This document shows, piece after piece, positions 26,301 to 41,300 of a stretch of DNA of 64,000 nt. Made by a program: the position numbers and the translations under genes. Below the pieces are notes generated by a model. It saw only the letters and a program-made list of their open reading frames with translations, made no database searches and had not been told where the DNA came from. The stretch spans positions 13,116,000 through 13,179,999 of the forward strand of contig CM032663.1 of assembly GCA_019095985.1 (NCBI GenBank). The letters run 5' to 3'. Numbering within the stretch: position 1 is the first letter of the stretch; each line of letters starts with the position of its first letter. Source of the DNA: Streblospio benedicti (Eukaryota; Annelida; Polychaeta; Spionida; Spionidae).

Positions 26301-29300
26301 ATACCTTATGTGGTCCAATGAAAAACCAGATACGATACACATCGCAAATGAGTAGCTTTTCATGAAAAAATCAGCAATTTTCATAATGCCCCCCAGTCCC
26401 TCACAAAATCTAGAAGTAACCTGACACTTTCAAAAATAGCTGACAGATACATGCTTTACCCAAAAACAATTTTTTTATTCTATTCCATATTGTTGGGGTG
26501 AAAAAATTCAAAAGTTAGTGGTAAAATGTCAAGTGGAAATGCTGATGAAACCAATACGGATGGTCCAGGTCCATCAAAACGGACAAAAGTAAATGAGGTA
26601 CTTACAAAAAATCTATCCATTATTAAAGACATAAGCTCATGGAAGAACCTTTGTGAAGCAGCAGAAATCAACAAGCACCAACCACTTCTAAACATTGCAA
26701 AGGAGTACTCCAGAAGGAACTGTTCCCCTCGTCCATTACCACAGAAAATGCAGACAGCACTTCATACTAGGGAAAATAAGAGCAACACAAAATAGTTTGC
26801 CAGCTAAAAGTCAAGAAGTAGAGAAAAGAATATTACACAAAAGAAGCATAACAATGTCAAAAGGTAGAACATACCGTCCAGAACCACGTATAGGTCGAAC
26901 CCTCGTATAAGTCGAGGACCCTTTTTTGTCCTCAAAATTGGGAATTTTAAGAAAAAATTAAGAAAATCTGAACATGTTTTTTAACCTCGCTTGCATGTAA
27001 ACAAGACCGCGTGCTTCGAAAATGCGGGAACCGCGAACATTTTGTTTGTCATAACGTTTGAAAAATAATTAATATCTTGGTTATTTTTCATCGGATTTTG
27101 AAGTTTAATACATACATATATTTGATGAGAAAAATGTCTAGATTACGAAAATGATATTTATTTTACGATAAAAACACTCCATTATCGCTCTGTGCCGCTA
27201 AACATGTTTTGGCAATTTTTACGAGGCCGACATTACTTGTGATGACCAATCTGTTGTCAAACAGAATGAGCAGAAAATAAGCTTTTAAATGACACCAAGA
27301 ACATCTTTCTAGGTGTAATATTAAACGAATAATCACCTACTGAACTCGTGTTTGATTATTAGTATTAGTCATTAGATTCATGTGACTGTCCTGAAGCAAC
27401 ATAACGCACTCGTCGTGAAATCGTTCACCACTGACATCAGCCAACATGGCTGAAATGTGTGGTAATTTTTTTGTGTTTTGACAATATTTTCTTTAATATT
27501 CAATACAGAAATGGATACACTCTTGCTTATTGCTGTTATATACTTTGTAAAGCTATAGGAAAAGTTGTGCTGCTGCTATAACGTCTATAGGATATCATTC
27601 AGGTGGGATATTGTCCCGTTTTTAGTGTTGCCACATTATCACTCACTGACCAAACTTGTCAAAATTGATGATCCCCTTATAAATCGAATCCCTTCTCTAG
27701 AATGAATTTTAGGCTTTAAAAAACTCCGACCTATACCTGGTTCTGGACGGTACATCCAGGTACTAGGACAAAGGAGAAACTTACCAAATGCGCTGAATTA
27801 CGTGCAGATGAAACTCTGAGGAGTGCAGCACTGCAGAAGCAAGACACCAGGATTCTTGCTCTATTATCAAGAGACTTAGTAGCTGCTGAGGGTCACTACC
27901 ATCGGGTCGTGTTATCGAAATTACACAAGATCCACCCCAACTGCACTCTCAAAATGTCCTCAGAAATGGAAGAAGACATCTATGTATCAGCGTTGAAAGG
28001 GTCACTCCAGAATCTTTTCAGCTATATCAGAAATGATATCTTTGAACAACCTAGAATTGTCAAACTGACTGACCTCACCTCCAAAATTAACATCTTGATG
28101 ATGAAATCTGAGTAGAAATTAAGGACTCCACAAGAAAACACACCAGGAGAAGTCTTGAATCAGAATTTGAAAAGCTTTGCACTTACAAAATTCAAAAAGG
28201 GAAAATTCTTGTGTATCCTGATTGTCTGTCTCGTGATGAGTTAGTGAAACAGAATGGTGAGCTCATGGGATGGTGAACAACCTTCAAGGGCAGAGTGACA
28301 TGAAAGGTATGGTTAAGCAGACAGCCTAGTGGCTACGCTCCTCGGTCCAAAATCATGAGGTATCTGTAACTTGGCCACCAGTATCTTCCAGAACTTGAAA
28401 AATTCCTCAGCATATGTTCCAGTCAACCTGAAGATGTTCTTGCAGCATTCGATTGCCGGTTCAATTGATGAAGCTTGCTTCAATACAAATGAGTCATCTT
28501 ATTGATTCAGTTAGCCAAGATATTGTCTATGGGTGAGAAATCGCCATCAGAAACCTCCAAAGCACATTATGCTGTCATATGCTATCAAGACCCCTCACTG
28601 GATCTGTGGAACTGATTATTATAGTCAACCGTCTTGGGCATGGCATATCATACAGCCAGCTTGAGGAGATGGAACAGCACTGTGTATGCAGAAACTTTCA
28701 ACCCAGGGGACGAATCTGTGGCAATATCACCTGGAAATCAAGAATGGCATTCCTGTAACCTTAGGATGGGACAACATAGATAGGGATTGAAGAGACTTTA
28801 AGTGGCAGTGGGACATCACACAGGGTCAATGGTGTGGTAATCCAACTAAAAATCATTTGGGCCCCATCAGCCGCAAAGAAGCAGACCCAAAGCCAGCTGA
28901 AAAGGAGAAGTCTTCAGGTAAATGCTGATAAGATTCTACCCAATACAATGCCAGGATAGTGGTCCACCCTCTAGAAGTTATAGTGTGATAAAAAGAGGTT
29001 GTAGAAGAGGCTCACAAGAGCGATTTGCTGTGGGCCCCTGCAAGACTTTATGCCAATAGCAATCTCCCATGCCTGATGGATTCGGTTTTAATATTCCAAT
29101 AATGAGATAGAACAGAAGTTGAACCAGAGATGTTGTGTCCTACCTCCCAACTATAAATGCTCCAGCGACTGATATGAAAAACTGTTCATGAAATTCTGGC
29201 TCGCTTCATAAAAGATTAGGACAAAACTTAGGCTTGGACAGTATTGTTGTTGTGAGTGATCAAGCCATCTATAAAAAATTACTGAGATAGTTTGAAATTA

Positions 29301-32300
29301 AGTTTTCAAATATTGTCAACAGAATGGGTTCCACATTATCTGTACACGGATGAGTATTCTTGAAAACGCGGTGATGCTAGCTAAGAGATCTTTGTATAGA
29401 GGCTGGTATCATAGCAGAGGGTTCTATCAATGCTGTGATGGACTTTGAACTGAGTGAATTTGTTGCCTCCCTTATACTAATAGCTTGTCTATGCTTACTC
29501 CCTCTTTAAACTACTCAATATAGAGCAATGAAACTTTGGTTTATAACAAGAACTTTATATGTAGATGTGTATATTCATAGGAATTCCTTGTTACACGCCA
29601 CGCAGGTCCAGACATCGTTAGGTCTTGCTTGTTCAATGATGAAGCCGAGTGTGTAATTTATACTAGACTATTAGTTGGTATTTGCCAATCGCCAAATAGA
29701 CAACTAAGACAAGCATAGTTTTAATCAATACCGCTGAACTTCTTTTTATCGCCGTCATGCTTTGCGAGTACTTGTGTCATTTGCTGGATTAGAGTTCATA
29801 CATGTCTCTGAATAATGCTAGATACAAGCGCACATACACTTCACAACCCTGTCTGTTGATAACATCAAACATGAGCACACAAACACCCTCTCAAACCTAC
29901 ATTTAGAGACACTAACCAGTATCTGTTCTGTGACCTTCGTTCGAGGTAGCTGACAAAAAGGACCCAAACCACCAGCTTGACAATATTATAGAGACGCTAA
30001 TTTTCACCAGTTCAAAGCTTCAGACATTTTTGATGGTTTGATAGGAAAATATCTGTAAAAGTTTCTTTCCTAGCAGTTTGTGAAAGGTTAAAGAGTTAGA
30101 ACTAAGTTGTGGTTGCCCAAGTTAGTCGATATAGGATAATATATCTTAATTGTATACCATTGCAATGTCTTTGACTGTAGGAAGAGGAATCGAATGGAAG
30201 TGTGGTGGGTATGAAGGACAACATGAAAATAGTTTTCAATTTTTATTAACACAATTAGTCATTAGATTCATGTGACTGTCCTGAAGCAACATAACGCACT
30301 CGTCGTGAAATCGTTCACCACTGACATCAGCCAACATGGCTGAAATGTGTGGTAATTTTTTTGTGTTTTGACAATATTTTCTTTAATATTCAATACAGAA
30401 ATGGATACACTCTTGCTTATTGCTGTTATATACTTTGTAAAGCTATAGGAAAAGTTGTGCTGCTGCTATAACGTCTATAGGATATCATTCAGGTGGGATA
30501 TTGTCCCGTTTTTAGTGTTGCCACATTATCACTCACTGACCAAACTTGTCAAAATTGATGATCCCCTTATAAATCGAATCCCTTCTCTAGAATGAATTTT
30601 TAGGCTTTAAAAACTCGACCTATACCTGGTTCTGGACGGTACACCAACATTTGCATCATCTGCACAGCTGTTAAATATATTCCAGGTACTAGGACAAAGG
30701 AGAAACTTACCAAATGCGCTGAATTACGTGCAGATGAAACTCTGAGGAGTGCAGCACTGCAGAAGCAAGACACCAGGATTCTTGCTCTATTATCAAGAGA
30801 CTTAGTAGCTGCTGAGGGTCACTACCATCGGTCGTGTTATCGAAATTACACAAGATCCACCCCAACTGCACTCTCAAAAACGTCCTCAGAAATGGAAGAA
30901 GACATCTATGTATCAGCGTTGAAAGGGTCACTCCAGAATCTTTTCAGCTATATCAGAAATGATATCTTTGAACAACCTAGAATTGTCAAACTGACTGACC
31001 TCACCTCAAAATTAACATCTTGGATGATGAAATCTGGAGTAGAAATTAAGGACTCCACAAGAAAACACACCAGGAGAAGTCTTGAATCAGAATTTGGAAA
31101 AGCTTTGCACTTCGTACAAAATTCAAAAGGGAAAATTCTTGTGTATCCTGATTGTCTGTCTCGTGATGAGTTAGTGAAACAGAATGGTGAGCTCATGGAG
31201 ATGGTGAACAACCTTCAAGGGCAGAGTGACATGAAAGGTATGGTTAAGCAGACAGCCTAGTGGCTACGCTCCTCGGTCCAAAATCATGAGGTATCTGTAG
31301 CTTGGCCACCAGTATCTTCAGAACTTGAAAATTCCTCAGCATATGTTCCAGTCAACCTGAAGATGTTCTTGCAGCATTCGATTGCCGGTTCAATTGATGA
31401 AGCTGCTTCAATACAAATGAGTCATCTTATTGATTCAGTTAGCCAAGATATTGTCTATGGAGTGAGAAATCGCCATCAGAAACCTCCAAAGCACATTATG
31501 CTGTCATATGCTATCAAGACCCTCACTGGATCTGTGGAACTGATTCGTATAGTCAACCGTCTTGGACATGGCATATCATACAGCCAGCTTGAGGAGATGG
31601 AAACAGCACTGTGTATGCAGAAACTTTCAACCCAGGACGAATCTGTGGCAATATCACCTGAAATCAAGAATGGCATTCCTGTAACCTTAGGATGGGACAA
31701 CATAGATAGGATTGAAGAGACTTTAAGTGGCAGTGGGACATCACACAGGGTCAATGGTGTGGTAATCCAACCAAAATCATTTGGCCCATCGCCGCAAAGA
31801 AGAGACCCAAAGCCAGCTGAAAAAAGGAGAAGTCTTCAGGTAAATGCTGATAAGATTCTACCCCAATACAATGCTGGTGATAAAGTGGGTCCACCCTCTA
31901 GAAGATATATTAGTGTGGATAGAAAAGAGGTTGTAGAAGAGGCTCACAAGAAGGACTTGCTGTGGGCCCCTGCAAGACTTCATGCCAATCACAATCCCCC
32001 CATGCCTGGATGGACTGGTTTTAATATCTCCACACGAGATAGAACAGAAGTTGAACCAGATGTTGTGTCCTACCTCCCAACTATAAATGCTCCAGCGACT
32101 GATATGAAAACTGTTCATGAAATTCTGGTTCGCTCATAAAAGATTAGACAAAACTTAGGCTTGGACAGTATTGTTGTTGTGAGTGATCAAGTCATCTATG
32201 CAAAAATTACTGAGATAGTTTGGAAACATGCCAAGTTTTCAAATATTGTCAACAGAATGGGTTCCTTCCACATTATCTGTACAATGATGAGTATTCTTGG

Positions 32301-35300
32301 AAAACGCTTTGGTGATGCTGGGCTAAGAGATCTTTGTATAGAGGCTGGTATCATAGCAGAGGGTTCTATGAATGCTGTGATGGACTTTGAACTGAGGAAT
32401 TTGTTGCCTCCTATACTAATAGCTTGTCTTTGCTATTCCTCTTAAACTACTCAATATAGAGCAATGAAACTTGGTTTATAACAAGAACTTCACATGTAGA
32501 TGTGCATATTCATAGGAATTCCTGTTACACGCGACGCAGGTCCAGACATCGTTAGGTCTTGCTTGTTCAATGATGAAGTCGAGTGTAATGTAATTTATAC
32601 TAGCCTATTAGTTGGTATGTTTTACAATCGCCAAATAGACAACTAAGACAAGCATGTTTTAATCAATACTCGCTGAACTTCTTTTATCGCCGTTGGCGTT
32701 TTGGCGAGTACTTGTGTCATTTGCTGGATTAGAGTTCATACATGTCTCTGAATAATGCTAGATACAAGCGCACATACACTTCACAACCCTGTCTGTTGAT
32801 AACACTAAACATGAGCACACAAACACCCTCTCAAACCTACATTCAGAGACACTAACCAGTATCTGTTCTGTGACCTTCGTTCGAGGTAGCTGACAAAAGG
32901 ACCCAAACCACCAGATTGACAATATTATAGAGACGTCAATTTTTACCAGTTCAAAGCTTCAGACATTTTTGATGGTTTGATAGGAAAATATCTGTAAAGT
33001 TTCTTTCCTAGCAGTTTGAAAGGTTAAAGAGTTAGGAACTAAGTTGTGGTTGCCCAAGTTAGTCGATATAGGATAATATATCTTAATTGTATACCATTGC
33101 AATGTCTTTGACTGTAGGAAGAGGAATCGAATGGAAGTGTGGTGGGTATGAAGGACAACATGAAAATAGTTTTCAATTTTTATTAACACAACATTTCATT
33201 TATTCGACTTCTAAATCGTATGTATTCTTCATTTGATAAATAACACATTTACATTTTATGACAGCTGGATGAGAGATTGTTCATCAATATTGATTTATTC
33301 AATATTCAATTTCATTTATTTTGCTCACAATGTTATGCTAACAGGAATTATTCTATCTAACGTTCATATTTGTATTTTGTTATTTTCCATGATTGGAAAT
33401 GGGAAAAACTTAACATGGAACTCTAATTTTTTTTATACTTTTTATGAAAAAACAAGATGTTAGAAAAAAAACATTTTGGTGACAAAATATTAGCATTCAA
33501 TTCTTTATTTTCCTGAATAGGACACTTTGACTTATGAAACATTGAAAAAATCTTTAAATGAATTCAGTTACTCTACAACCTCCAAATTCAGTTTCCAGAC
33601 ACGGAGTAAGATGAAAATAACCACAACAATAACAAAATATCTCCAAAAATATCAGGCCATCATGATCGCGAGTAGAAAAATAATGGCCAAGAGCCCCCAC
33701 ATCCATTTGAAGACCCATCCCAAAATTTAGACTGTTCAAATTTATTTAAAATTCTGTTTTTAGACTTTTCAATTGAAATTACTTTATAAATACATATTTA
33801 TGTAAAAACCAAACCCCCTAATTTGACAATATTTTGACTTATATAAAAGCCCTTAGACTTTTGGAAAAGTTTTATAGGTTGTTTACAGAGCAGTGTTCAC
33901 TACTCTGATCTAAGGCTACCCACTTATCCGTGTTGTATTTTTTGTTTTCCAGCCGGCCCCTCAAGGTCAGATCATGAAGCGACCTTTGACCTCTGTGATT
34001 CCCATTCAGTCCCAGTCAGTGCGACCCCAACAGGCACCGCCCCCGACGGTGTAAGTACTTCTGTCTACATTTTACGTCTGTTCGTCCCCCCACGGTGTTG
34101 GACTGGCTAATCGCATTGTGTCTGGACTGGAAGTTCTTCTTCATACGTTTATAGTCTTTCCTCCCCTTATATTCACACATATCATGTCCACTTTTACTCA
34201 TGATGGAATGGTTAATCGCTGCCAGTAATCTATCAATCCATGTATTTTTGTCTGCCATGCAGATCTTTAAATCCCATGCTGTCAACTTGTACTGCTGATA
34301 TAGTAGCCTCAAAATAAACTCTATAAAATAAATATTAGTGCTGTACGCGAGTCGGTGGTCACTCGGTTTATGATTCGTTTGTCTATGAAATTTCCTCATT
34401 CGAATTGAATATTTTAGAATCGAATCAACTAGAATCAATACATTCTAGAGCAAAAAAAGTAAAAATTATTCTAAATCTTTCAATTTTTTTCCATGGTCCT
34501 CCATTTTCTTGCATATTACGTTGATACTGCTATATATTTTATTTCAACACATATTCATATTGTCTGCAACATTAGATCAAAACACACAAACTGATGACGT
34601 CACAGCAATTGGGGGAGCACAACTACAGGGGGATCATACATTATTACAACAGCCATGATCTATACACATATTTCATTCGACTTGATTCGGTATTCATTCG
34701 GTAAGTACAGACCAAATGAAGACTGACAATTTTCCACCCGAGTCCTAGCACTAATAAATATCTATATTTGAATACTTACAAAGAGTTTATCGGATCAAAA
34801 TTTCAAGAATCGGTGCATTCTTGAAAGGTGCTTTTCTATAAAGATTCTTTGTTTTGAAAAACTAAAAGTATTACAATGTTGAGCGCATGAATCTTTCCCT
34901 GAAATCTGTCCGTACTTCTCTAATGATCTTTTTGAGGCCATGAATTTTCCCCTAACTCTGTCCCTACTTCCCTCCAGGGACCTGGTTGAGGGTATAAAGC
35001 TGTACGCCAAGAAGCACACAGACATCGGGTACAAGGGCACACTGTGTCACATCATCGGCAAGGAGAGGCCCAAACATGAGGTATGTCTCACTCCATCATC
35101 GCTCTATTTGATAAGTATATATGTGTTTCCCACTGCTTGCTGATACATTTTTAAACTTCTCTCTCTCTTACACGTCTTTTTAGCACGTAGTGTGTTTGAA
35201 TGTTTGCAATATTTACCACTGGAAGCACTATATAAAGGTAGATCTATCTCTATGTTAATTTTGGAAAAGATATTTTTCACTCAAATTTCTTGCTTTTGCA

Positions 35301-38300
35301 GTCGAAGTACCATGTCAAGTTTTACTCATAGGGCCTGAAGCTGACAAAATAAAATATTCTGGCCGCTTATAGAGGCTACCTTCATAATTATGATTTTTTA
35401 TGATCAATTTCTTATTCTTTTTTCCAGCGCAAGTACCGTATCAAGTTTGACGGCAAGGGCGTTAAGCTCCTCACAGGGAAGATGCTGGCATTCACCGACA
35501 CCCCGTACGAGGTCATGCCTGTCGGGTCAAGGGTCATCGGTGAGTCACCAACATTGCAGTGGTAGACAAATTCCTTGAATTTCACCTGCCCAAATGTTGA
35601 CTGGCTTAAAATTTTGCAGCCCCTTTTAAATTTTGATTCTATTACAAACTGCCACCAATTGATAACTCTTTAAAAATCGTTGTTAATTAGGTTTAGCTGT
35701 CGTTTGAGCAGGCTTCAGTTCACTTAAAATTTTCCTGCAGAGTCCAGTCTTTTAACTGACACTCCGAAAGGTGGACATTATAATTTTCTGCTCTGCAATG
35801 TTGGCATCATGGTGAAAAATGGACTCTTTTTATGCACATTTCAAGACTTGTCCTATTTTATCGGGCAACGTATTAAATGTTATGCTCAGTCGCTGATCAA
35901 GTATACTTGCACAGAAACATTATGGTGTGTTTTGTGCATTCTGAAAGTTTCTTTCATTTAAACAGTTAACAAGATGACATGGTATTTTTGTTTATACATG
36001 TATATCATAAATAATAAATGTGAATATGATAAGTCTTATTTTGATTACACTTGCATTGGAAAAGGCATTGTTTATTGATACTGAATTTTACAGAACACAT
36101 ATTTTTGACTAGGCATGATCTTTAATTGTGTAAAAATAAAAAGGTAATATTGATTATAGAAATTCAAGTGAATTTTTACGTTTATTGATGTTTTAGTGAT
36201 TTGATGTTGCCAATAGACCTGGTTTCATATTAATCAATTATTACAAAAAACATGCATGAAAAGAGTCCATAATGGGTAGAAATCAAGATGTAGTTTAATC
36301 ATTAATATTAAGTATTAATTAATATAAGTATTTTAAGATGTTGTAGTATTAAAATTGAGTTTTTTTTCTACTTTAATGTAGGTTTCACACTTAATCAAGA
36401 GAAAATTATTGTTACCTTTAGCCTTGTATCCTTTCCTTACTAATGTACTTTATTTAAATCAACATTGTTTTTTTTTCATATCTGTTGTGATAAACTTAAC
36501 TTTCCACCTATTAGTTGTCGATTTCACAATAATTTTGTATAAACATAGATTCTATATATACCAGATTAATATTAGAATAGTTGGTGACGGTTGAATCTGG
36601 GTGAGTGACAAGGGCTTCAGACTTTAACCACCGATATGTGCCTACATTTGGGTCTTTCGAAAAGTGACAAGAAAAAAGAAAATATAAAGTTGGCTATTCA
36701 GCCTTGAGGATCATAAACCCAATTATTGAATTCCCTTTGTTCTGTAAACCCAAAACCCCCCTTGTACCTTCAAAAAGGTACTAGTCCTCCACAAAAGTTA
36801 CTCCTGACAAGTTGCCAAATGTGGCAGTTGCCAGCAGCTACTCGTATGCAGGACGAGTCAGCACTAGTCCTCTCTGAATTCTTACGAGTCTGGACGAGCG
36901 GACTAGTGACTAAATGTATGACTGGTCCACCCTGTTGATGAGTCTGAAGCCCCACTGTTGCTGCCGCCGGCCCGTGGTGTTGGTTTCTAGCTGTTGTTAA
37001 CGCTCGTGTTTTGGACACTAGCGGTGTTCGCGTCTGTTACAGCTGTGTTCCGGGAGGAGGCCAGTGCTGAGAACTACTACGCTGGCATCATCGCCGAGCC
37101 GCCCAGTCTCCGTAACAACCACAGGTGAGACACACAGCAAACCGGATCAAACTGGCCTTACAGTTAAGGCTTCAATAGTTGCTATTCAGATATGATAATA
37201 GTATATAGACAATGAAATAAGTTATTAAGAATACATGGTACCCATACTAAGGCCCCTTAAAAATAATAAAATGTTTCTCGTCCTCTCCCGCTTGTGTATA
37301 GTGCAGCCTCCTGAACATTTTTATTGCCTCCCAAGTAATAAAAAATAAACGGCCCTCCCGCCTGGCTGCAAACAAAACGGCCCCTTGTCAAAGGCCTGTC
37401 ATTTGTTTGCTATGCACACTAGATATTATTCTTCATTGATTATACTAGCTGTTTTATAAGTGATGTTTTATGATTTTGATAATAGAAAAACATTGTTCAC
37501 ATACAATTGTAACACATGTAGTTCATTCATGGCCCAATATTCAACTTGAAAAATGAAAGATTTTGTGCGGAAGAAAAATAAAAAGTGAACCCCTCCTCAT
37601 TTTTTTATAATATAAGGACGGAAAAATCAGCAAAATAAAAAATAAATAATAAAATTGACCTCCCTCCTATGTGTAGGAAAATAGGCAGGACGAGAAACAT
37701 TTTGACGTGCGACCCTTTATATTCTTAGGACTCCACTTTAATTAAAATTTCCCTGGAAAATTATCTCAGCCCCATGGAATAGATTTTATTTTTTTTTCTT
37801 GTTATTGTTTTTAGAAAAAAAAATTTTTCATCACCCCTGGAATAATGGAACTTTTTAGATCAAAATATTTCTTGAAAACCATGGAAAATTAAGTAGTTTG
37901 CAGTGTACTTCTGTCTGTCCCTGCCCTGTATATAGGATCCCTGCCCCAAGTTTCTCTCAGTGGAGTGAATAAAGTGTCAACAAGATTTGTGAACCACATG
38001 CCACTAACTTGAGTTTTTCCAATTTGAATTGAGAGTTAAATGCATAATACCATTGTCAATCATACCTATTTCATTCTATCTAGAGTTAATTGTTTAATTA
38101 ATCCTCCACTCTTCTTGAGATCCCAAGTCAGTTGCTGATGAAGCATGAATTGAAGTTAGTTCTGCTGACTTGAGATAGTAATTATTTGGGCTCTATATGT
38201 AGCAATGTGAAATTGGTAAAATATATCTGGGCTGTATTATATCTCATGAAATCATCCAACATTTGAGAGTTGAGGTTCTACATCTCTATAGCATGCCATG

Positions 38301-41300
38301 GAGTCCTTAAGACACTTTTCGCATGAACTTTGTCAATGTAAAGACATATACATATTATCACTGTCAAGCATATATCTATCACTAAAAAGGAGGTAAATTA
38401 ATTGAAATGTCAAGAAGAGTTGTGAGATCAACTTAACTTTCAATTCACTCACCTGGTAACATTTCATTCAAGTCAGTACAACTTAACATTCCAAACTTAT
38501 TTTTTCCTTATCTTTATTCATTGATTGATTGATTTTTACATATGAAAGATTTGTACAAGAGTTAGAAAGATAGTGGATTGTAATTAAAACTCTTGATCTT
38601 GTTGTATACTAAGAATTTACAAAATTTGAGAACATAGATCGAATGTCAAAGTATTTTTGAGTCATCTATGTAAAGCATATAAATTTATAATGAAAGTAAA
38701 ACAATCTTTTAAGAGAAAAGGGATGTTTGAGATGATAATTTATCCACATCACATATAATTCATACCCCAGAATGGTGGGATCACAAATCATACAGAGTGA
38801 CATGGGATCACCAGTGGAAGAGAGGGATTAAACAATTAACTCTCAATTCAAATTAGAAAAACTCAAGCTAGTGGCATGTGGTTCACAAATCTTGTTGACA
38901 CTTTATTCACTCCACTGAGAGTAACTTGGGGCTGGGATACCATATATATGGGCCAACCACAGCTAATTCAGCATCAGTTCTTTCCAAACTGTTGCATGAT
39001 TCACATAACATTTTTGTGCTCTCATTCGGATACCATTTCAAGCAGGATTCTTCTTTATAATCATTATAGTAGTGTGGCAATATTGAATATAATTCTTTTG
39101 TGTTTGCTCATAAAGTTTGCTACTTTTCCAAATAGCTGAATGTGAGTTTTAAAAGACAATGGCTGAGATGTCTGCATCTGGAGTATTTCCCATTGAGGAA
39201 ATGATGGATATTCAGGATAGCGTGGAAAATGACAGTAACAAAAACAATGTAATTAATACAAATGATGCAAAGGCTGAATCACTTGATATCGAAGAAAAGG
39301 ATAAATCCAGCACAGAGGCCCAAACCATGTTGTCCAATGATGATCCAGGATTGTCATCCGTGATTAATGCTGCTCCCAGAAATGAAAGTTCTTCAAATTG
39401 TCAGGCGAGTCATTGCAAAAATCAAACATTTGAAATTTCTAATGAAATTACACAGGATGGCAATGATGAATATGGTCATATTGCTATTGGTCTAAGCAGG
39501 TCTACTGCTCCAGATAAATCTGCCAGTGAAGAAAATATGTCCAAGTTAGCCACAGCAGATTCTGGAGCTAAGATTTCCAACGAGCTCTGTGATGATGCAA
39601 ACCCAGATACATCCATAGGGGATGATGATATTACTAAATCTAATGATGAGCAAGACCGTGAAAATTATGATCCACCAAGTCCTGTGGGTGAGTCACAAAA
39701 ATCAAGTACTGCCTTTGAGATTCCTCAGGACATTATTGACTTTTTTAATGATGCTAATTCTGATAAAGCTTTTAAGTTTGTTTCAACTACAAAATCCCAA
39801 AATATTGATTCTATAAGAGCAAGTGATAGCACATCATGTTCGTCTGAGGAAATCATACAAGATGGCAATGATGATTGTGATGACATTAATGATAGTCTAA
39901 GCAGGTCCACTGCTCCAGATAAATCTGCCAATGAAGAAAACATGTCCAAGTTAGCTACAGCAGATTCTGGATCTGCAACTTCCAATGAGCCTTTTGATTT
40001 TTCTAACCTTTCCACCATTACATTTGATACAGAATTCAATTTGAATGAGTTCATAGATGATGTAACTCCGAATTTAGCCACAGTGGATGCTATACCAAGC
40101 AATATCCCTTCAAAAGATAATGTTGAAAGGCTCACCAATATGGAAAATCAAAAGTGTCCACAATAGATGAACTCACAAAGTCTGATATTGCTATATCTGA
40201 TGAAGATCAAAACCATGAAAGTTATGACAAAAATTCAAATAATCGACCAAGTCAGTCACATTTGACTGAAATAGGTGGGTCAAGAAATCAAAACATGAAC
40301 TCAAGACTTGGTAGTTCAGGTGGATTTGGATCGAGAGGTAAAAGTGATGATATTAACCATGGTAAAAATGATATGCACGTAAAAGATTTTTTGGTGGTAA
40401 CAGTAGCCAAAGACATAGGTGAAAGTCACATGGCAGAGAATGATGATTGTTATGGTACATGTAATTGTCAAGTTAGCGAGATTGAAGGTCTTGATGGCGT
40501 GGTTCTTAGCATCACTCATAAAGATTCTGAAAATCATAACAAAACAACAGAATCAAATACAATGCAATCTCGCCCAGCAAGTTCTGTGGATGAGATTTCT
40601 GATATTTTGGATGCTATGGAGGGTATCGGTAACAAACATATTGTTCGTGATAAAGAAGGCAAGATATTGGAAGTTATAGAAATTGAGAAGGATAAATCTT
40701 CAATGCTATTGTCTGTTGATGCACAGGAGCAAGAATTGTCTACCATAGATCATTCTAAAAACAGAACCAAGCTGTCATCAGAGTTTCAGCAAAGTCAAAG
40801 GTTGAAGCAAAGAGCTGATATTTCCAAGGTTAGCAATATCAGATCTGATGAAATTGAATGTGTGGAAAATCTCCAAACCATTCCAAATAATTCTAAAAAT
40901 CAAAACAAAATGACAGAATTAAATGAAATACAATCATGCTCCTTACGTTCCTCAGAATTTCAAGACTCTTTGATTTACAAAAAAGTATATGATCAAGATT
41001 CCAATTTGATTGGTTCCATCGAAAATCATAGGCCTTCTTTAACTGATACATCTCACAACATAACAGATACTTTACCAACCATTACCCATTCCAGTGATGA
41101 AGTTATAAAGCCTGATGTTGGTAAACGTGATAACAATCAAGGTAATGAAAGAGATAATAAAAATTCACATGATCTGCCATATCAGTCCTCACTTTTAGAT
41201 GAAATTAGTAACCCGCACAAATGGAGTTCTGGCTCAGAGATGCCTTGTGATAAGCGAAGTCAAAACATGAACTCAGAACTTGGAACTCCAGGTGAACATT

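Noticed and set aside
34016-34438. 140-codon minus-strand ORF
   Set aside because: It spans an exon end and part of a MITE, shows no domain, and is not preceded by any gene signal.
40140-40166. Programmed -1 ribosomal frameshift in the forkhead gene
   Set aside because: The overlap lacks an XXXYYYZ slippery site and no downstream structure stands out; an indel is simpler.
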